From positions 1 to 59,218 of the forward strand of contig NZ_JACONV010000026.1 of assembly GCF_014358015.1 (NCBI RefSeq): 59,218 nucleotides of DNA, written 5' to 3'. Of this stretch, positions 44,215 to 52,389 are shown piece after piece. This DNA is from Pseudomonas triticifolii. GTDB lineage: Bacteria; Pseudomonadota; Gammaproteobacteria; Pseudomonadales; Pseudomonadaceae. The position numbers and the translations under genes are program-made. How positions within the stretch are numbered: the stretch's first letter is position 1; the number at the start of each line of letters is the position of its first letter. The notes below the pieces were generated by a model, which saw nothing but the letters and a program-made list of their open reading frames with translations, was not told the origin of the DNA and made no database searches.

Positions 44215-44619
44215 GTACGTAACCAGCGAGCGTATCGGCGTCTGTTCACGCGCCAGGTCCTATCCCCCCCACAAGCCTCCTGCCCCGCTTCGTTTGTCGA
44301 TTACCAAAACTAGCTTTTTCCCAGCCCTCAACTGAAAATGGCACCCTGCCAGTCACTGAAAATCGTGCTCTGGATGCCAGCCCCCCCGTAACAACGACGT
44401 CCAAGACTTGCGGCGCTGTGCAAAGCGCAGAACTTTGAAGATCGAGCTGCAGGCCTTGCCCCGCTTTGCTTCCAGCACTTTGCCCGGAGATGGCAAGGAG
44501 CGACTTGGTGCGCATCTATGAGAGCGGTGAGGATTTTGAAAACTGCCGCTTTCGCCGGTTTTCCAATTTTTCAGCCAGGCAGACCGGGGCTTCCAGGAAT
44601 TGCCTCTCCGGTAACCGTA
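44215..44619. other. Element 2 left part, no gene recognised
   Basis: About 400 bases with no supported gene. A few bases after the att copy (GTAACCAGCGAGCG) resemble the same place in element 1 (GTAACAAGCGAGCG). Confidence 0.4.
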
Positions 44620-44895
44620 CGCCCAGATCGGCGCTACATCATCGTCGCCAGCCATGGTGGTGCCTTGCGCAAATCGAGTTTAGATACGGCCTGGCAGCGC
44701 TTCATCAAGTCGGCAATTGAGGACGGGACCATCACGGCAGAACAACGGTTTGGCCTGCACGACTTAAAACGCCAGGGCATTACCGATACGGCAGGTAACC
44801 GGGCCGACAAGCAGGAAGCCAGCAGCCATCGTGATGGAGCGATGATGGACGTTTACGATCTGAGCGTGCCTGTGGTGAACGCCTCTCAAGTTTAA
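44620..44895 (+). pseudogene. C-terminal fragment of a second prophage integrase
   Basis: About 91 residues aligning with residues 292-382 of the element 1 integrase with few changes, for example RRYIIVASHGGALRKSSLDT for RRYLIVASHGGPLRKSSLDT. It retains LHDLKRQG, SSHRDG and MMDVYD, so the His/Lys box and Tyr remain, but the arm, core and Arg-I parts are missing. Confidence 0.88.
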
Positions 44896-44964
44896 ACGGG
44901 GCAGACATCGATCTGAAATAGTAGACCAGCCTTGGGGAGGCTGGTTTACAGCAGGTGCAGGAAA

Positions 44965-44985
44965 GCCCACCAACGTGGGCTTTTC
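44965..44985 (+). terminator. Terminator after integrase fragment
   Basis: GCCCAC-CAAC-GTGGGC then TTTTCT. Corresponds to the hairpin at 43298 in element 1. Confidence 0.7.
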
Positions 44986-45098
44986 TGTGGGGGGCGTTTT
45001 AACGAATGTCCCGCTACACGCACTAAAAGCCACCGCAGTCGTAAATTGTTAAGCCTAGCGGACAGACCGCTGGAAAAGCACATTGGGCACGTCGACTC

Positions 45099-45578
45099 TT
45101 AAACCTTCCGGGGAACTTCGCGCATGTACTCCACCCAATCCTCGTATGGCGTCACATAGAGGTGAAAACTGTCCAGGCCAGTTGCTGGAGGCCAGGTCAC
45201 ATGCTTGCTGATCACAGAAATCTCGCGCCTTTCGACGTAGTAGCCCGTGACAACGTTGCGCCCCAAAATGCCCGGGGTTGGCTTGCCCGTCCTCGTTTCA
45301 GGGTGCGCGCCGTTCTTTGTCCAGATTACTGAGCCCTCAATCCAGCGTTTAAGCTCTTTAAACTTATCAACCATCTCCCCAGACTGCGCATGGTAGTGTT
45401 CATGGATCTCGTATGAATTCTCCTGGACGGCCTCTTCCAAAGGGATGCCGCCCAAGGTGCGACTACCAAGATACTCGCTCAGTGCTTTAGCAATGATGGA
45501 ATTTCGTGCTTCGCCCGTACGCAGGGCAAGAAAATCCAGTTGGTCTCGTAAATTTTCGTTTAGCCGGATTGAAAACAT
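45099..45578 (-). CDS. Ribbon-helix-helix protein with unknown C-terminal domain
   Basis: 159 residues. FSIRLNENLRDQLDFLALRTGEARNSIIAKALSEYL (2-37) is a CopG/Arc-type ribbon-helix-helix DNA-binding domain. The remaining 110 residues, beta-rich with several tryptophans (VIWTKNGAH, HVTWPPATG), are not recognised. No toxin gene is beside it. Two near-identical dyads lie immediately upstream, so it probably represses itself. Confidence 0.75.
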   Translation of the reverse strand: MFSIRLNENLRDQLDFLALRTGEARNSIIAKALSEYLGSRTLGGIPLEEAVQENSYEIHEHYHAQSGEMVDKFKELKRWIEGSVIWTKNGAHPETRTGKPTPGILGRNVVTGYYVERREISVISKHVTWPPATGLDSFHLYVTPYEDWVEYMREVPRKV

Positions 45579-45609
45579 ATAATTCTCGTTCGCTATGAGG
45601 GTTGAGCCG

Positions 45610-45652
45610 AATAATACTATGTATTACCAGCGAAATAATACTATGTATTATT
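45610..45652. promoter_or_regulatory. Twin operator of the ribbon-helix-helix gene
   Basis: AATAATACTATGTATTA occurs at 45610-45626 and again at 45634-45650, extended by TT. Each copy is a near-perfect dyad (TAATAC..GTATTA) and the spacing is 24 bases, about two helical turns. This suits side-by-side binding of ribbon-helix-helix dimers. Confidence 0.75.
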
Positions 45653-45923
45653 GGCTGCGACAGTCAAGCATTTTTCAGTTATGACGTTCGGCGGGTAATC
45701 CGTGCGGTAGGGGCGACTAAGGCTTCAGCCGAGCTATGGGTGAAGATGCAGGGAGAGATTCCCCTTCACTCGATTGTCGTGGGACATGGGGCATCAGGAT
45801 GATCCGCAATTCTCCAAAGGCCACGTAATAGCGCCCGTAGACCTAACGCAGAATGAGGCTTTCACGAACACGCCACGTAATAGAAAACCTGTAACTTATT
45901 GATTTTAATGTTAAAAGCATCTT
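45653..45923. other. Element 2 right part
   Basis: No intact gene. The plus frame ending near 45801 reads RVIRAVGATKASAELWVKMQ and GEIPLHSIVV, which faintly recalls a YdaS/Cro-type helix-turn-helix that has decayed. Confidence 0.3.
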
Positions 45924-45972
45924 ACTTGTAATCAGTAGGTCCCGGGCTCGACTCCTGGTGCCGGCACCATAC
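45924..45972. repeat. Third copy of tRNA-Thr 3' end (att)
   Basis: Matches the tRNA 3' half from ACTTGTAATCAG to CACCATAC with one change (T to C in the T-loop). After it comes ACGCAACACCGAAA and a terminator-like GGTGGGCCTTTTTT, different from the terminator in the first two copies but like the copy at 56.4 kb. Confidence 0.88.
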
Positions 45973-46016
45973 GCAACACCGAAAGAGGCTCACCGAAAGG
46001 TGGGCCTTTTTTGTTT

Positions 46017-46674
46017 GTGGCGTGCCGATCCGGCTGTGGAAAACCAAAGATTCCCACCGGTAGATAATTTCATCCACAGTCGCCGAGAAGATCGAGTAAA
46101 GCGCTGTTGTTGTGAGCACCCCTTGGTAGCCAGAACCTTTTAAGGCTATGCCACACCGTGGTGGCTCTCCCAGAGTGCGATTAGCGTCCGGCGGCTCGCA
46201 CGGTCACAGCGATGTGATGGATGCCTACTTCTACCAGAGTGCCACTGCGGCAACTCATCCCCCGTTATAGCTGCCCTGCAGCAACCTATCCGCTTGGCCA
46301 TTTCATTGCGCCAACCTGCGCCCGTCTCTTTCTCCCGGAAAGAGACGGGCGCTCCTACGGCTGCTGCAGGCCAACTCGTACAAGGCTTTGCGGCATTCCC
46401 CCTCGTGACAATCGACGTGACAAACACCGAAGTCACCAGCAACAGCGATGCCGATGATGGTGCCGCAGGCCACGGAATGGATTGCACCTGACTGACAGTC
46501 AGGCATGCCCCGGTCATCGCATCACTGCCTTCACCTGCCTCAAGATCTCGCGGCGTCGGTCTCGTCAGCCAGCGCAGCCTCCACCCGCCCACTTCCTCGG
46601 AGGTGCTCAGGAGGCCAGATCATGAGATGCCCAAGCTCCCGGTAGTAAAGAGCCGCCAGTCCCGCGTTAGTGGA
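46017..46674. other. Island left part, no gene recognised
   Basis: About 660 bases. A 148-residue frame on the minus strand (46146-46592) lacks a good start and I do not recognise it. Nothing else supported. Confidence 0.35.
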
Positions 46675-47290
46675 CAACCCTCACAGGTCGCAGGGGCCTT
46701 GATCCCTGATAACACTCAGCATTCTTGGCGGGATGAAGTGGGGAAAATTTCAAGGGTTTGGCTTCGAGAGGAGTTTGGTCATGACATTGGTCGGTAGACA
46801 GAATGGGCGCAATTCTGGATGGGGTCGGCAACTGAGCTATGCCGGGCCGCAGGCATTGAAAGACATGTTCGGCGGCGGACACTACGGCACGGTCAAGGCG
46901 CACAGTGATCGCTGGCAGGCTTTCGTGCGCTAGTGTTGTTCGGAGGATAGGCCGGGCTTTAACGATTCGCGGCAGATTGATCGGCAGACCTTACTGGATT
47001 ACGCAGGACGTCTACGTCAGCAGGTTGAACAAGGCGCTATCGGCATCGCCACCGCGCAAAATCGGTTGTCCAGTGTGAACAGAACCATGGCCGCGCTTCG
47101 TGGTGATCAGTATGTGAAAGTGCCGAGTCCGAGCAAGGCGCTGGGGATGCAGCGCACCAGTGTTCGTCGCTCGATACCGCAAGGCCAAGACCGCGAACAT
47201 GTGAAGCGGATCGTCGACGCGCTCTGCGAACACCAAATGCCGCGCGCCGCGGCCATCGCTCAATTGGCGCGAGCCACCGGCATGGGCTGG
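46675..47290 (+). repeat. Long direct repeat, copy A (with 49059-49685)
   Basis: Begins AACCCTCACAGGTCGCAGGG in both places and continues through the untranslated leader and the first ~170 codons of an integrase-type gene. The copies are clearly related but differ at many bases, so they are diverged duplicates or separate arrivals. Confidence 0.85.
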
Positions 47291-47317
47291 AACCGCATGA
47301 CGAAGATAGATTTGTGA
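46781..47317 (+). pseudogene. Integrase-domain pseudogene, copy A (TAG at codon 51, 3' lost)
   Basis: Starts MTLVGRQNGRNSGWGRQLSY and continues to RWQAFVR, then TAG (46931-46933), then reads on in the same frame (DRQTLLDYAGRLRQQVEQGA ... AIAQLARATGM) before unrelated residues and TGA. The family is the PF12835/PF12834-type integrase of plasmids and conjugative islands, usually about 320 residues. The catalytic C-terminal half is missing. Copy B has a stop at the same codon. Confidence 0.85.
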
Positions 47318-47580
47318 TCATCACGGCTGCGAGTGATTCAGGGATGGTCGACATTCATGATCGCTGGCCGTTGGTGCTGACGACGGAGCATGCTCGGGAG
47401 TGGATTGAGCCTGGATTGTCGGCAATGCGGGCTGAGGAGATGGGAAACGAGTGCTGCAGTCCCGTCGATGACTTTGAGTGGTTTGCAGTAGACAAACGGG
47501 TTGAAAACGTTAACAGCCAAGGGGCGAATTTGAAAATTCCGGTGACGACACCCCCAAGTGGAGCGGCGCCCAGGCTATGA
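47314..47580 (+). pseudogene. C-terminal fragment of an SRAP (YedK/HMCES-like) protein
   Basis: 88 residues. VDIHDRWPLVLTTEHAREWI and DDFEWFAVDKRVENVNSQG match the end of SOS response-associated peptidases, which crosslink to abasic sites in single-stranded DNA. The N-terminus with the catalytic Cys2 is absent, so the fragment cannot work. Joined directly to the integrase pseudogene by a deletion or recombination. Confidence 0.8.
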
Positions 47581-47588
47581 CACAACAT

Positions 47589-48440
47589 GCTTCAAGAAAA
47601 AAACGATCAAAAACTGATCATCGTCGACCCGAAAAATGGTCACGAACGTGCAGAAAGGGTTTCGAGAGGATTTTTTTGAGAATTTTTAGCTGCCAGTTGG
47701 CCGCTAAGTGAATGAATCTAGGAATTCGATTTTTCATTACCTACTTTGGGCGTAGCTTCCCTAGGGAGCCCTAACCTGTAGGTCTTGAGTGGAGGTGGAT
47801 TTGGGATGGTCCACGCTTCTGCGCCATAGTGCCATCACCTCTGAACTCTGGCAACCCTTCAAGATGCCTGAGAGACATGATTATCTACTAAGCATTTGCG
47901 CAAAAAAACGACAAACACTCCTGCACGCCTTGCTGGGCAAGGGCTACAGGAATTCTTACATTATAAAAATAGGTATTTTCATCCTTGCAAAATCAAACAC
48001 TCTAACAGCCGCTTCTTATTTGAAAGTGCACTTCATACAAAAACAACAACTATCAGAAACTTTTGAAAATCTCATTTTCAACAACCAAAAAAAATCAAAG
48101 GACAACTAAGGGGTACAACTTGATCACTCAGAGTTCCCCACGCCATCAAGACCAACTTACGCTACAAACTAACAAACAAGCACTCACACATTTAAAAATC
48201 GACAAAACCCTTTAAAACCGGGGCCTCCAGAGGCTAACAGATACTAAAAACCCCAACTTTAAGGCGGTAGTCGTCGCATAGGATTGCCCCAACTAAAATC
48301 GCAAGGGAGGATTGACGACTATTCAATGACACCATAATCTTAGGCCCAACGAAGCAACACGCCGTAAACCGTCGACTTTTCCTAGAGAATTCGAATGCGG
48401 ATCTCGTCGACCTAAAGAAAGTGGGAGGCTACAAGAGACA
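47589..48440. other. AT-rich island region, no gene recognised
   Basis: About 850 bases. A 106-residue frame (47789-48109) has A-rich codons, a weak start and no recognisable domain. I do not support a gene here. Confidence 0.35.
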
Positions 48441-48457
48441 AAAAAATGGCAAAAAAA

Positions 48458-48483
48458 AGCTGAAGGGGTGGAGCCCTTCAGCT
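48458..48483 (-). terminator. Leftward intrinsic terminator
   Basis: Perfect AGCTGAAGGG / CCCTTCAGCT stem with 6-base loop; the minus strand continues into eight T. It faces the small peptide gene to its right, so it would end an RNA antisense to that transcript's leader. Confidence 0.88.
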
Positions 48484-48605
48484 AGCTGTAACCAGAAAAC
48501 AACCGTAATGGCTTGGCGATGAGGCGTTACCATCCCAGAAAATTTGCTGACTACAGATTCTTGCAGATCGAAAAGTAGCATAAATGGCGGGAGGGGAGCC
48601 ACAAA
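48458..48605 (-). ncRNA. Candidate antisense RNA of a type I toxin locus
   Basis: On the minus strand TTGAAA-N17-TATCCC (right to left, about 48639 to 48611) resembles a promoter and points to the terminator at 48458. The product would be roughly 145 bases and complementary to the 5' leader of the peptide mRNA, if that leader reaches this far. No coding frame is convincing. Inferred only. Confidence 0.35.
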
Positions 48606-48651
48606 GCTAGGGATAGCAGGTGACCAGAGGCATTTCAAAAATGCCCAAGCG

Positions 48652-48669
48652 TCTCCTCTGAATAGGAGA
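48652..48669 (+). promoter_or_regulatory. Hairpin hiding the ribosome-binding site of the small peptide
   Basis: TCTCCT-CTGAAT-AGGAGA is a perfect 6-bp hairpin whose 3' arm is the Shine-Dalgarno sequence, 7 bases before the ATG at 48677. A second perfect hairpin, GGCATTT-CAA-AAATGCC, lies just upstream (48629-48645). Translation would be blocked unless the structure opens. Confidence 0.72.
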
Positions 48670-48676
48670 AAAGCGA

Positions 48677-48748
48677 ATGACGCCTTTAGAATTAGCGTGG
48701 GTCTTTGCGATTGAGGTTGTGCGATTGCTTCAGATCGTATTGTCGTAA
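48677..48748 (+). CDS. 23-residue hydrophobic peptide, candidate type I toxin
   Basis: Short gene with product MTPLELAWVFAIEVVRLLQ plus IVLS. One hydrophobic helix covers nearly the whole peptide, with Glu5, Glu13 and Arg16 as the only charges. A strong AGGAGA site lies 7 bases upstream but is sequestered in a hairpin, and a perfect terminator follows 13 bases after the stop. Size, hydrophobicity, leader structure and opposing terminator are those of type I toxins that insert into the inner membrane. I know of no named family with this sequence. Confidence 0.6.
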   Translation: MTPLELAWVFAIEVVRLLQIVLS

Positions 48749-48761
48749 TCCCGTGGTAAGG

Positions 48762-48790
48762 ATGCCGGAGCATATGCTCCGGCATTTTTG
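48762..48790 (+). terminator. Rightward intrinsic terminator of small peptide gene
   Basis: ATGCCGGAGCAT / ATGCTCCGGCAT, a perfect 24-base palindrome, followed by TTTTTG. Confidence 0.9.
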
Positions 48791-48811
48791 TTCGTGACAC
48801 AGTAAAGATTC

Positions 48812-49068
48812 CTAGAAAAGCCAGCCCTCAAATGCGGAAGACTCCCAACTCATGTTCACCAGCTCTCCACTCACATTAGCCTGCCCCTGCCGCTGGTTGC
48901 CCGTGGTGTACCTGATGTCCAGCACCTCAAAATGAAATCCCTCAAACACCCGCCGAATGTCCGGAGGTCATTGATACTCACCATCACCTTGCCTTTGCAC
49001 CGTCGCATGAAGTCGGCCATCCGCTCGTAATTCTCGAACGGAAAGTCGACGCCGTAGCCAACCCTCAC
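48812..49068 (-). pseudogene. C-terminal fragment of a D12-class DNA adenine methylase
   Basis: Reads GYGVDFPFENYERMADFMRR and CKGKVMVSIND, then must shift frame to continue DIRRVFEGFHFEVLDIRYTT and GELVNMSWESSAFEGWLF-stop. This is the end of a Dam/M.DpnII-type N6-adenine methylase. The N-terminal catalytic DPPY part is absent, so it is not functional. Confidence 0.82.
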
Positions 49069-49685
49069 AGGTCGCAGGGGCCTTGATCCCTGATAACACT
49101 CAACATACTTTGCGGGATGACGTGGGGATTGGCTTTAAAGGTTTGGCTTCGAGAGGAGTTTGATCATGGCATTGGTGGGCAGGCGAGATGGACGCAATTT
49201 TGACTATGGTCGGCAGTTGAGCTATGCCGGGCCGCAAGCGCTCAAAGATCTTTTTGGCGGTGGCCAGTACGGCACGGTCAAAGCGCACAGTGATCGGTGG
49301 CAAGCGTTCGCACGGTAGTGTCGATCAGACGATGGGCCAGGGCTCAACGACGCGCGGCAGATAGATCGGCAGACCTCAATGGATTACGCCAGACATCTTC
49401 GAAGCCAAGTTGAACAAGGTGAGCTGATCATAGCCACCGCGCAAAACCGACTCTCAAGCGTCAACCGAACCATGGCCGCGCTTCGTGGTGGTCAGCACGT
49501 AAGGGTGGCGAGTCCGGGCAAGGCGTTAGGAATGTGGCGCACCAATGTTCGCACCGCGGCTCCGCAAGGACAGAATCGTGACCAAGTGATGCGGATAATC
49601 AATGCACTCCGCGAACATCAACTACCGTGCGCTGCGGCAATTGTGTACCTAGCACGAGCCACCGGTATGCGTTTGCGCGAGGCCA
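49059..49685 (+). repeat. Long direct repeat, copy B (with 46675-47290)
   Basis: Same leader and integrase 5' portion as copy A. The two lie 2.4 kb apart in the same orientation, so recombination between them could delete or duplicate the SRAP/toxin/methylase segment. Confidence 0.85.
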
Positions 49686-50146
49686 TCTTGGCCGATCTTC
49701 CACGCCTGCAACGAGAAGCCGAGCAATATGGCAAGATCAACATTCAGGATGGCACCAAAGGTGGACGCTCGGGCGCATCAGCATCTCGCTGGATTTGGGT
49801 TAATGATCATATCCGCGAAGCGCTCAGCCAAGCCAAGCCGGTCTCCCCCGCCGGTAGCCGCAACCTGCTGGCTCCGGACGAAACCTTCCTCGATTTTCAA
49901 CAGCGAATCGTCCGCCCCGCCCGAGACATCTTTCATACGCACAACCTCAAAGGCTTCCACGAACTGCGAGCGGCCTATGCGTGCGAACGCTATGAGCAGA
50001 TCACCCATTACCTAGCCCCCATCAACGACGGCAGATGCAGCCAGCTCAATCTGCGTCTTGATCGAGAGGCACACTTACAAATCAGTTATGAACTGGGGCA
50101 CGGTCGAATCGACGTGGTATCCGCCTACATCGGTGGTCGAGCATGA
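49166..50146 (+). pseudogene. Integrase-domain protein, copy B (in-frame TAG at codon 51)
   Basis: From the ATG at 49166 (MALVGRRDGRNFDYGRQLSY) the frame runs 50 codons to TAG at 49316, then continues open to 50146, giving 327 codons with family-like length. Downstream parts show LARATGMRLREAILADL (Arg box), FHELRAAYACERY (His/Arg box) and ELGHGRIDVVSAYIGG (Tyr box), so the rest is intact. The TAG probably replaces TGG (Trp). Translation could also restart at ATG 49379, making 255 residues that keep the catalytic domain. Confidence 0.82.
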
Positions 50147-50496
50147 ACAAGCCATTCGATATGGAGCTTTTCCTATCTGGAGTGCTGACTGGAGCGCATG
50201 CCACTCGCGAACGTCATATACGCCAGGCCAAGGCAATTCAAGCCGAAATTGCTGAGTGCTGGGATCGAGACAATCCATGGACTTGGCAGCGAAAACATCT
50301 CGCTTGGTTTTTAAAGAAAAAGAAAGAAAACAAATCGAATTCCACTTATTACCATTACACTTTAACTGTAAAACTAATCAATATTCGCTTAAAACCAAAC
50401 ACAAAAAAAATCGGTCAATCCATGGTGAAAATCAAGAAACAACAAGAAATCAAAGCTTCAACAAAAAAACGAAGCAATCTTAATCATGCCGACTAA
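50143..50496 (+). CDS. Small protein coupled to integrase copy B
   Basis: 117 residues; start overlaps the integrase stop (ATGA). N-terminal 65 residues (MNKPFDMELFLSGVLTGAHA ... NPWTWQRKHLAWFLKKK) look like a core-binding SAM-like domain fragment that normally follows these integrases. The lysine-rich C-terminal half is low in complexity and may result from a frameshift. Confidence 0.55.
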   Translation: MNKPFDMELFLSGVLTGAHATRERHIRQAKAIQAEIAECWDRDNPWTWQRKHLAWFLKKKKENKSNSTYYHYTLTVKLINIRLKPNTKKIGQSMVKIKKQQEIKASTKKRSNLNHAD

Positions 50497-50529
50497 ATTG
50501 AATCGGCACGATCAACATTTCACTATAGT

Positions 50530-52362
50530 TTAGCAATAGCTACTTTCGAATGCCGCTCGAATCTTACTAGATAACTCTGCACCTTTCATAAACACCCCAA
50601 GCTCTCCATAAATATCACCCACTGAAGATGCCGACAACCAATTCATGCTGGTGATCACAACGTTATCCTCATCCCACGTCATAACTTTCGCGTGTATCTG
50701 AGGATCATCTGCCTTTATAACCTTAAAGCTCAGCGAAGAAAGCTCTTTATTCAAAACGTTAGCCTCTGAAGTACGCATACTGCCGCTTGATCTTCCATAA
50801 GCAACCCGAATAGAGAGACTCGGATCATCCCGTAAAGCAGCTTTAAACGGCGTCAGTACCGGGCGATCGCCTGCATAACTAATACGGTGACTGCATATAA
50901 AAATATCGTCAACCGCTTCATCACTGGCTTTCTTACAAAAGGAATGATGCTCTGCCGCAGAAATCAATTGAACCTTCATGAGATCCGCCTCGCCTTTAAG
51001 TTTATCAACAACTTTTCGCTTAGATAGAATTGTCGACTGAACTGCCAACTCTCGGCTCAACTCGTTGGAAAGCCCCTGTTTGCCCATTGCCAAATGTGAA
51101 GCGATACTTAGAGCATCGGCGACCACAAGCGGGTCACAAATCTGCACCGATGCCTCAAAACGGTTAAATCTTGATGAAAGCCAGTTGCATGAACCTATAG
51201 TAACAGCCCATTCGCCAGAAGGTGTATCAACGATAACAAACTTAGCGTGGGACTGAGTAGGAGTTCGGTGAAATCTAAATTGAGTACCAAGCCCTTCTCC
51301 GTCAATAGTTTTTTGAAGTTGCTCAAGCTTATCTACGACAAACTTAAAGGCTTGAACTTTTCGCGGATCATCTGGTTCAGTCTGCCCCCACATAACGTCT
51401 ACCTGTACCGAGCGACGAACAGCATCCAGAAGTGAAGGTAACATCTCATCAACGCAGTCCGCATTGATGAAGGTAGAGTGAAGCACTATCCGTGAATACG
51501 CGCTTTCAATTAACTGGTAAATATGCTGCGCGTGCTTCTCTGCCCCTAGAATAAGAGTAACACTTTTGGGTTCGACATGATGTACAGGTAAAGATCGGGG
51601 CGATACACGCGCCTCGTAGTAACCCTGTCCTATTTCAGTTTTACCCAACTGATCTCCGAGGAGGCGTATTTTTTCTCGTTGTAAATTCGCTGCGGCGAGA
51701 ATGGCTTCCTTTAGTTCTTCTGATATTTCGGGAACTCCTGAGATATCATCCTCAGCACTAACCGAAGCGATCGCATACTTCAATGAGTCAGAATAGCTCC
51801 GCCTTACAACTTCTTCTTCAAACCCGTTGACATCCTCATCGTCATTCGCGACGCAGTTAAAAATATCCACTAACTCAGGCGAGAATGTAGAAGACGTCTG
51901 TATTTCTGTAGTATGCCCCTTGTATTCACCGAGTAAGCTTTGAGCACGCCTATAGTTATAGACCTGATAAGTTTGCTTTTTCTTTTTCCGTTCGAAGCGA
52001 TAGCATTGCTCCGTTATCGGGTCTATTAGAAAGCTACGAACCCGTAATAACGGCTCACTATCGACCGGCAAATCTTCAAAGGTCGATATAGCAATACCTC
52101 TGATCGTAGCCTGAAAAATGAAACCTTCAAGACTATTACTTATTTCAACCCAACCTACTTGCATTAGAGAAATTAGAATCTCAACGACTAACTGCCTTGG
52201 CAAACCTGACATGTCCGCCAATTGTTGAGATGTCGCAGGCCTCTGGGCTAACGACTGCAACACTAACTGGTCAATAGCACCCCATCGTTTAGCCTTAACT
52301 ATTTTGAAACGGTGAGTACCAGAACCAAAAGGAATCTTCACATAGATACTAGGAGCGCTCAT
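50530..52362 (-). CDS. mkoB: PLD-family nuclease, Mokosh type I MkoB-like
   Basis: 610 residues. A winged-helix-like domain lies at about 25-100 (SLAQRPATSQQLADMSGLPRQ). Two phospholipase-D motifs follow: His372, Lys374, Asp379 with SCNWLSSRFNRFE, and His557, Lys559, Asp564 with SMNWLSAS. Both HKD motifs are complete, so it should be an active nuclease or phosphodiesterase. It follows the kinase/helicase gene by 27 bases on the same strand. Helicase plus PLD in two genes, with kinase-like fusion, is the published layout of Mokosh type I. Low GC indicates transfer. Confidence 0.82.
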   Translation of the reverse strand: MSAPSIYVKIPFGSGTHRFKIVKAKRWGAIDQLVLQSLAQRPATSQQLADMSGLPRQLVVEILISLMQVGWVEISNSLEGFIFQATIRGIAISTFEDLPVDSEPLLRVRSFLIDPITEQCYRFERKKKKQTYQVYNYRRAQSLLGEYKGHTTEIQTSSTFSPELVDIFNCVANDDEDVNGFEEEVVRRSYSDSLKYAIASVSAEDDISGVPEISEELKEAILAAANLQREKIRLLGDQLGKTEIGQGYYEARVSPRSLPVHHVEPKSVTLILGAEKHAQHIYQLIESAYSRIVLHSTFINADCVDEMLPSLLDAVRRSVQVDVMWGQTEPDDPRKVQAFKFVVDKLEQLQKTIDGEGLGTQFRFHRTPTQSHAKFVIVDTPSGEWAVTIGSCNWLSSRFNRFEASVQICDPLVVADALSIASHLAMGKQGLSNELSRELAVQSTILSKRKVVDKLKGEADLMKVQLISAAEHHSFCKKASDEAVDDIFICSHRISYAGDRPVLTPFKAALRDDPSLSIRVAYGRSSGSMRTSEANVLNKELSSLSFKVIKADDPQIHAKVMTWDEDNVVITSMNWLSASSVGDIYGELGVFMKGAELSSKIRAAFESSYC

Positions 52363-52389
52363 GCTGTAAGTCCTATTTCCTTATAATTT

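Larger units (their letters stand above)
44121..45972. mobile_element. Element 2: remnant of a related integrative element
   Basis: Bounded by tRNA-Thr 3' copies at 44121 and 45924. Contains only an integrase fragment, a terminator like that of element 1, and a ribbon-helix-helix gene. The interior must have been deleted, leaving both ends. Confidence 0.7.

Noticed and set aside
46146..46592. 148-residue frame on the minus strand in the island
   Set aside because: No start signal and no recognisable domain; composition looks like a shadow frame.
47789..48109. 106-residue frame on the plus strand
   Set aside because: A-rich codon use at the 3' half, weak start and no domain; the AT-rich region would give such frames by chance.
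48429..48800. 123-residue frame across the candidate toxin locus on the minus strand
   Set aside because: It runs through two perfect terminators, so it is unlikely to be translated.
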